This document shows positions 6,526-9,651 of a stretch of 9,651 nt of DNA, one piece after another. Source of the stretch: Anaerolineae bacterium. GTDB taxonomy: Bacteria; Chloroflexota; Anaerolineae; B4-G1. Both the position numbers and the translations under genes were made by a program. Positions within the stretch are counted from its first letter, which is position 1; each line of letters begins with the position of its first letter. The notes under the pieces are model-generated. The model had not been told where the DNA came from and searched no databases. It saw only the letters and a program-made list of their open reading frames with translations. The stretch spans positions 1 to 9,651 of the forward strand of contig JAUWOI010000131.1 of assembly GCA_030612185.1 (NCBI GenBank), read 5' to 3'.

Positions 6526-6554
6526 AGTATACCACAGAAAAGTGGTGTTGTCAA
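6526..6554 (-). promoter_or_regulatory. sigma70-type promoter of the winged-helix operon
   Basis: The coding strand shows TTGACA (6554-6549), a 17-base spacer, and TATACT (6531-6526): a perfect -35 box, ideal spacing and a -10 box with one mismatch. The expected start of transcription is around 6519, giving a leader of about 30 bases before the ATG at 6488. It stands in the 105-base gap after the radical SAM gene, so it begins a separate transcription unit. Confidence 0.8.
6531..6546. promoter_or_regulatory. inverted repeat between -35 and -10, candidate operator
   Basis: The perfect dyad ACCAC-N6-GTGGT fills the spacer of the promoter and overlaps one base of the -10 box. Symmetric sites placed between the promoter boxes are typical targets of dimeric winged-helix repressors. 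It does not share sequence with the neighbouring 9-bp tandem repeat, so two different binding modes may exist. Confidence 0.5.
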
Positions 6555-6593
6555 GGGCGGTTCGGCGGTTTCATCCTGAAGCCAGCCCACAGT

Positions 6594-8087
6594 TCATCTA
6601 CCACCGCTCTGGGACTCCCTGCCGTTGCCCAGGTACTCCCGCTCCCAGATGGGATTCATCAGCCGGGCCACCGCCTCGTCGTATTTGATGAGCCCGTCGC
6701 GGTAGGCCGGGTCGATCATCGCCTGTAGCGCGGCCTCGTCCTCCGGGTCCGGCTCGGTTGCCTCCAGGATGCGCCGGAAGTCGCGGTGGTGATCGCGGAT
6801 AGGGCAGGGCATCAGCCAGTTGTTGTGCTCCTCCAGTCGCGTCGCCGCGTAGCCGTACTCGTCCTGCCACTCGCGGATGGCCTTGAAGAACGGGTCCTCT
6901 AGAACATCATTCAGCGTCTTGCCCTCCCGGTAGGCGTCGTTGACGTTGACCGGCGAGTAGGGGACGAAGACGCACGGCATCACCTTGCCGTTCCAGTCAA
7001 TGTACAGATAACCGCCATGGCGCCCGGCCGATATACAGCCGTCGGAGCAGGGACCCAGGTTCCAGAAGTCGGCCAGGAAGTATTTCTTCTCCCGCACCAC
7101 CTGCCAGGTGCGTTCCCACATCCACACCCGTTGCTCTGGCGTGGGGAGCAGGTCCAGTGTGAGGCCCCGCCCGATGGGCATGTACTGGAAGATCCAGCCG
7201 TACATTGCTCCCTGCTCCTCGAAAAAGAAGTCGAGGAACTCGTCGGAGAGGATCTCCTCGCAATTCTCACACGTGGCGGTGAGGGAGATGCCGAAGGGCA
7301 CGCCGGCCTGGCGCAGGTTGGCCATGGACTGCAAGACGCGCTGGAATACCCCCTTGCCACGCCGGGCGTCAGTGCGCTCCTCCCACCCCTCGACGGAAAT
7401 GGCCGGAGTGAGATTGCCCACCTCGGCCATGCGGGCAGCCATTTTCTCGTCAATCAGCGTGCCGTTGGTGTACATCAGGAAGAACATATCCTGGTGTTTG
7501 GCTGCCGCATCGAGAACGCCCTTGCCCTGGGAGCGGTAGGCCAGCGGCTCGCCGCCGGAGATGACGATGAAGCGCGAACCCCAAATGGTCCTGGCCTCGG
7601 TGATGATGCGGTCAAAGACCTCCCAGTCCAGTTTCTCGCTGTCATTGCCGGAACTGGCATAGCACCCCTTGCAGCGCAGGTTGCACAGTTTACCCGGTGA
7701 GATGACCAGGAAAAAGGGCGGGCCGTAACCGCCGTGTTCCTGGTAGAAGCGTCCGTATGCGGCACTGGGCGCCGAGCCTGCGAAAACATTCACCTGGTCA
7801 CGCAGCACCTTTTTGACGAGCGTCTCGGAGATGTTGCCCTGCGCCAGCGCACGATCAACGGAGTGCACCAGTGCCCGAAAGATGTGCGCCTTGTCCTGGA
7901 TCACGCCGGGCGGGCGGCGCTCGTTGACGTCGTAGGCTTCCTCCAGGCGTTGGTTGATGCGCCGGTCCACATAGCCCATGAGCATGCGACGGACCGGCTC
8001 GCGCTGTATCGCGCTGGCGGTGACGTTGGCAAGCGTTTCGGCTTGCCCGGTAGATGCAATTGTGTGAACGATGTCTTCCAGTTTCAT
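6594..8087 (-). CDS. radical SAM protein with SPASM-like C-terminal cysteines, function unknown
   Basis: A 497-aa radical S-adenosylmethionine enzyme. Residues 1-115 form a helical N-terminal region. The [4Fe-4S] motif CNLRCKGC has Cys135, Cys139 and Cys142, and the SAM-binding GGEP is at 178-181. The barrel continues through NGTLIDE and TPAISVEG. The C-terminal third has further cysteines (PCSDGC, VMPCVF, MPCPIRDH) that suggest extra iron-sulfur clusters of SPASM type. The family is common in anaerobes and methanogens, and I know no established substrate. The start chosen is ATG at 8087 with AGGAGG five bases upstream (8098-8093). The same frame is open further upstream into the prenyltransferase gene, but only because that gene is frameshifted. 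It lies 29 bases after the restored end of the prenyltransferase gene, suggesting cotranscription and perhaps an isoprenoid-lipid substrate (inference). Confidence 0.92.
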   Translation of the reverse strand: MKLEDIVHTIASTGQAETLANVTASAIQREPVRRMLMGYVDRRINQRLEEAYDVNERRPPGVIQDKAHIFRALVHSVDRALAQGNISETLVKKVLRDQVNVFAGSAPSAAYGRFYQEHGGYGPPFFLVISPGKLCNLRCKGCYASSGNDSEKLDWEVFDRIITEARTIWGSRFIVISGGEPLAYRSQGKGVLDAAAKHQDMFFLMYTNGTLIDEKMAARMAEVGNLTPAISVEGWEERTDARRGKGVFQRVLQSMANLRQAGVPFGISLTATCENCEEILSDEFLDFFFEEQGAMYGWIFQYMPIGRGLTLDLLPTPEQRVWMWERTWQVVREKKYFLADFWNLGPCSDGCISAGRHGGYLYIDWNGKVMPCVFVPYSPVNVNDAYREGKTLNDVLEDPFFKAIREWQDEYGYAATRLEEHNNWLMPCPIRDHHRDFRRILEATEPDPEDEAALQAMIDPAYRDGLIKYDEAVARLMNPIWEREYLGNGRESQSGGR

Positions 8088-8116
8088 GGTTGCCTCCTCC
8101 TTTGCTCCTTTCAGTG

Positions 8117-8879
8117 TCAGCGGATGTTCGGCGTCGGCAGCAGGGGCTGCCGGAAGGATAGGGCCGCAGTCTCGCTTTCTCTGCTCTCCTGCCAGACCCG
8201 GATGGCCGCCAGGAGGGCTTATTTTATCAAAGTTGGGCCAGTAGACCGGTGTGCTCCAGAAGAGGGCACCGACCGCCTGCCAGATGAGGAAGTTGCTCAG
8301 CCGCATCTCCCCGGCCGTGCGGATGACCAGGTCGGGGTCCGGGAGCGCGGCGGTGTAGAGAAAGCGGCCGAACACGGTCTCGTCCAGCAGAGCCGGGTTC
8401 AATTTGCCCTGCCGGGCGGCGGTCACCATTGCCCGTGCCGCGTCCACGATCTCCGCCCGCCCGCCGTAGTTGATAGCCAGGTTGAGCACCAGCCCCATGT
8501 TGTGCGCTGTGCGGCGTATGCCCTCATCCATTGCCCGCAGCAACGAGGCGGGCAACCCCTCGCGGTGGCCGAGCATCCGAACCTGCACGTTGTTCCGGTC
8601 GAGTTCGTCCACCTCCCGGCGAGCATAGTCCTCGGCCAGGCGCATCAGAAGAGCGACCTCCGGCTCGGGGCGTCGCCAGTTCTCGGTGGAGAAGGTGTAC
8701 AGCGTCAGTACCTCGAGGCCCAGGTCGGCGCAGGCACGCACGATGTGCCGCACGGTCTCCACGCCCGCCCTGTGGCAGGCCGAGCGCGGCAGCCCCCTCT
8801 GCTGCGCCCAGCGCCCGTTGCCATCCATGATGATGGCGATGTGAGCTGGGATGGGGTCGTCTTGCTGTTGCCTGGTCAC
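8117..8879 (-). CDS. uppS: cis-prenyltransferase (undecaprenyl diphosphate synthase family), frameshifted near 3' end
   Basis: Makes long polyprenyl diphosphates by adding isopentenyl units in cis. The N-terminal motif HIAIIMDGNGRW has the catalytic Asp19, and FSTENW, NYGGR and DPDLVIRTAGE follow in family order. The frame is intact from GTG at 8879 (AGGAGG at 8890-8885, five bases away) to FDK at about residue 219. The expected C-terminus (ALLAAIRVWQ and on to TPNIR) is then found one frame over, ending with TGA at 8119-8117. The switch lies at AAAATAA (8225-8219), where one surplus base would explain it. The corrected length, about 253 aa, is normal for the family. The position equivalent to the conserved metal-binding Glu213 of E. 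coli UppS is Leu206, and neighbouring residues are also atypical, so activity is doubtful or specialised. Upstream of it lies a broken glycosyltransferase gene. Confidence 0.85.
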
Positions 8880-8909
8880 TAACACCTCCTCTCAATTGGG
8901 GGCCATCGC

Positions 8910-9632
8910 TCAACGGATGTCTGGGAACGGCAGTGGGGACCGCCGTAGCACCACGCGGTTGGCTACACTCGCCGCCGTGCGCTTCCCTATGCTGGCCCAA
9001 CCCTTGCGCGTGCGGCAGGAGGAGGCGTACACGACCAGGTCCGGGTCGAAGTGCACCGGCGCGATGCGACTCACCCGTCGCGCAAGGTCGGTGTCCTCGC
9101 CGGATCCTCTGCCCCACTAGACGGGAAAACCGCCGGCCTCCCAGAAGACCTCCCGGCGCACGGCGAAGTTGCTGCCCCACCAGAGGCTGTGCCGGACGCG
9201 GTTGCTGGCCCACAGTCCCCAGGTTATCGGATAGTGTACCAACAATTGCTCCATCTGCCGCCCGTCAGGCCAATAGACCGGGCCGTAGATAGCCCTCAGG
9301 GCGGGGTCGGCCCGGAAGTATTCCGCGATACGGGCCACCCAGAAAGGCGGCACGACGGTATCGGCATCGGTGGAGGCGATGACCGCCCCCCGCGCCGCCG
9401 CGAAGCCGGCCTGGCGGGCGCGGGCCACGCCCTTGCGCGGTTTCGCGATCACCCGCACTCCTCCATACCGCCGGGCAATCTCTGCCGTGGCGTCGGTCGA
9501 CCCGTTGTCCACCACGATGACCTCGAACCGGTCGGCGGGGTAGGTCTGACGTGCCAGGGCCGCCAGGCAGCGGCCCAGGTACTGCTCCTCGTTGTAGGCC
9601 GGGATGACGACGGAGGTCAGCATCACGGGCAT
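8910..9632 (-). pseudogene. family-2 glycosyltransferase interrupted by an in-frame amber codon
   Basis: An inverting GT-A glycosyltransferase. It opens with SVVIPAYNEEQYLGRCL, has the nucleotide-binding VVDNGSTD and the metal-binding DAD motif in STDADTVVPP, and reaches GGFPV at residue 171. A TAG (9119-9117) follows. The same frame then continues without another stop through WGRGSGEDTDLARRV, which carries the family's conserved GED/T-D segment, to DPDLVVYASS and a normal-looking end at TGA (8912-8910), 240 codons in all. A single base change would restore it. The truncated 171-aa product would lack the GEDTD segment that contributes the catalytic base. The start could be ATG at 9632 or 9623, or lie beyond the window, because no upstream stop is visible. 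It ends 30 bases before the prenyltransferase GTG. Confidence 0.8.
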
Positions 9633-9651
9633 CGTTACAGGCCCTCTCCCA

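Noticed and set aside
6555..6593. Intrinsic terminator after the radical SAM gene
   Set aside because: Only a short tandem CGGCGGTT repeat is present; no stem followed by a T-run in the direction of transcription.
8219..8225. Shared AAATAAGCC at the frameshift site and at the flavoprotein stop (near 3910) as traces of one inserted element
   Set aside because: Only nine shared bases with different flanks; chance is sufficient.
7734..8882. 382-codon plus-strand frame opposite the prenyltransferase and radical SAM genes
   Set aside because: Antisense of two well-supported genes, with no domain or ribosome-site support.
6594..8885. Single 763-aa prenyltransferase-radical SAM fusion protein
   Set aside because: The linker is the true prenyltransferase C-terminus read in the wrong frame, and the radical SAM gene has its own AGGAGG and ATG at 8087.
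8883..8885. GTG at 8885 as start of the prenyltransferase
   Set aside because: It directly abuts the AGGAGG, leaving no spacing; the GTG at 8879 is five bases away and fits.

Overview
All supported genes lie on the minus strand, so the layout is described in the direction of transcription, from high to low coordinates. The window is GC-rich. Its gene families (an isoprenoid radical SAM neighbourhood, a geranylgeranyl-reductase-type flavoprotein, a COG3937 phasin-like protein, a GT4 enzyme) and a short 'CTERSRS'-coding repeat fit best with an anaerobic or thermophilic Chloroflexota-like bacterium. That assignment is inference, not proof.

Upstream block (9651-6594): a family-2 glycosyltransferase gene interrupted by an in-frame amber codon; a cis-prenyltransferase (undecaprenyl diphosphate synthase family) gene with a frameshift near its 3' end; and an intact radical SAM/SPASM-like protein. 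The prenyltransferase frameshift accidentally opens the frame into the radical SAM gene. The apparent 763-codon ORF (8885-6594) is therefore best read as two genes.

A strong sigma70-type promoter (TTGACA-N17-TATACT) at 6554-6526 starts the second block. It carries an inverted repeat between its -35 and -10 boxes and a tandem 9-bp repeat next to the -10. It drives, in order: a winged-helix regulator (6488-5775), possibly an 11-codon leader, a phasin-like coiled-coil protein (5667-5344), an FAD-dependent reductase (5274-3910), a small helical protein of unknown function (to 3599), a GT4 glycosyltransferase whose C-terminus is a second copy of the winged-helix regulator (3595-1694), a 36-aa remnant of a second phasin-like gene (1697-1587), and a GH31 alpha-glycosidase that runs off the window (1584-1). 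Spacing is tight, with ATGA or ATAA overlaps and no clear terminator, so one operon is likely.

The most striking feature is that the pair [winged-helix regulator + phasin-like protein] occurs twice. The second regulator copy (about 71% identical over 219 residues by hand count) is fused to a glycosyltransferase, and the second phasin is reduced to a fragment. The fragment is explained in part by a 42-bp deletion between two 9-bp direct repeats still visible in the intact copy. Together the genes suggest a membrane-lipid or isoprenoid/glycolipid locus with possible granule or lipid-surface proteins, autoregulated by the winged-helix protein. The joint function is inference. No tRNA, rRNA, CRISPR array or transposase gene was seen, and no gene-free stretch exceeds 300 bases.
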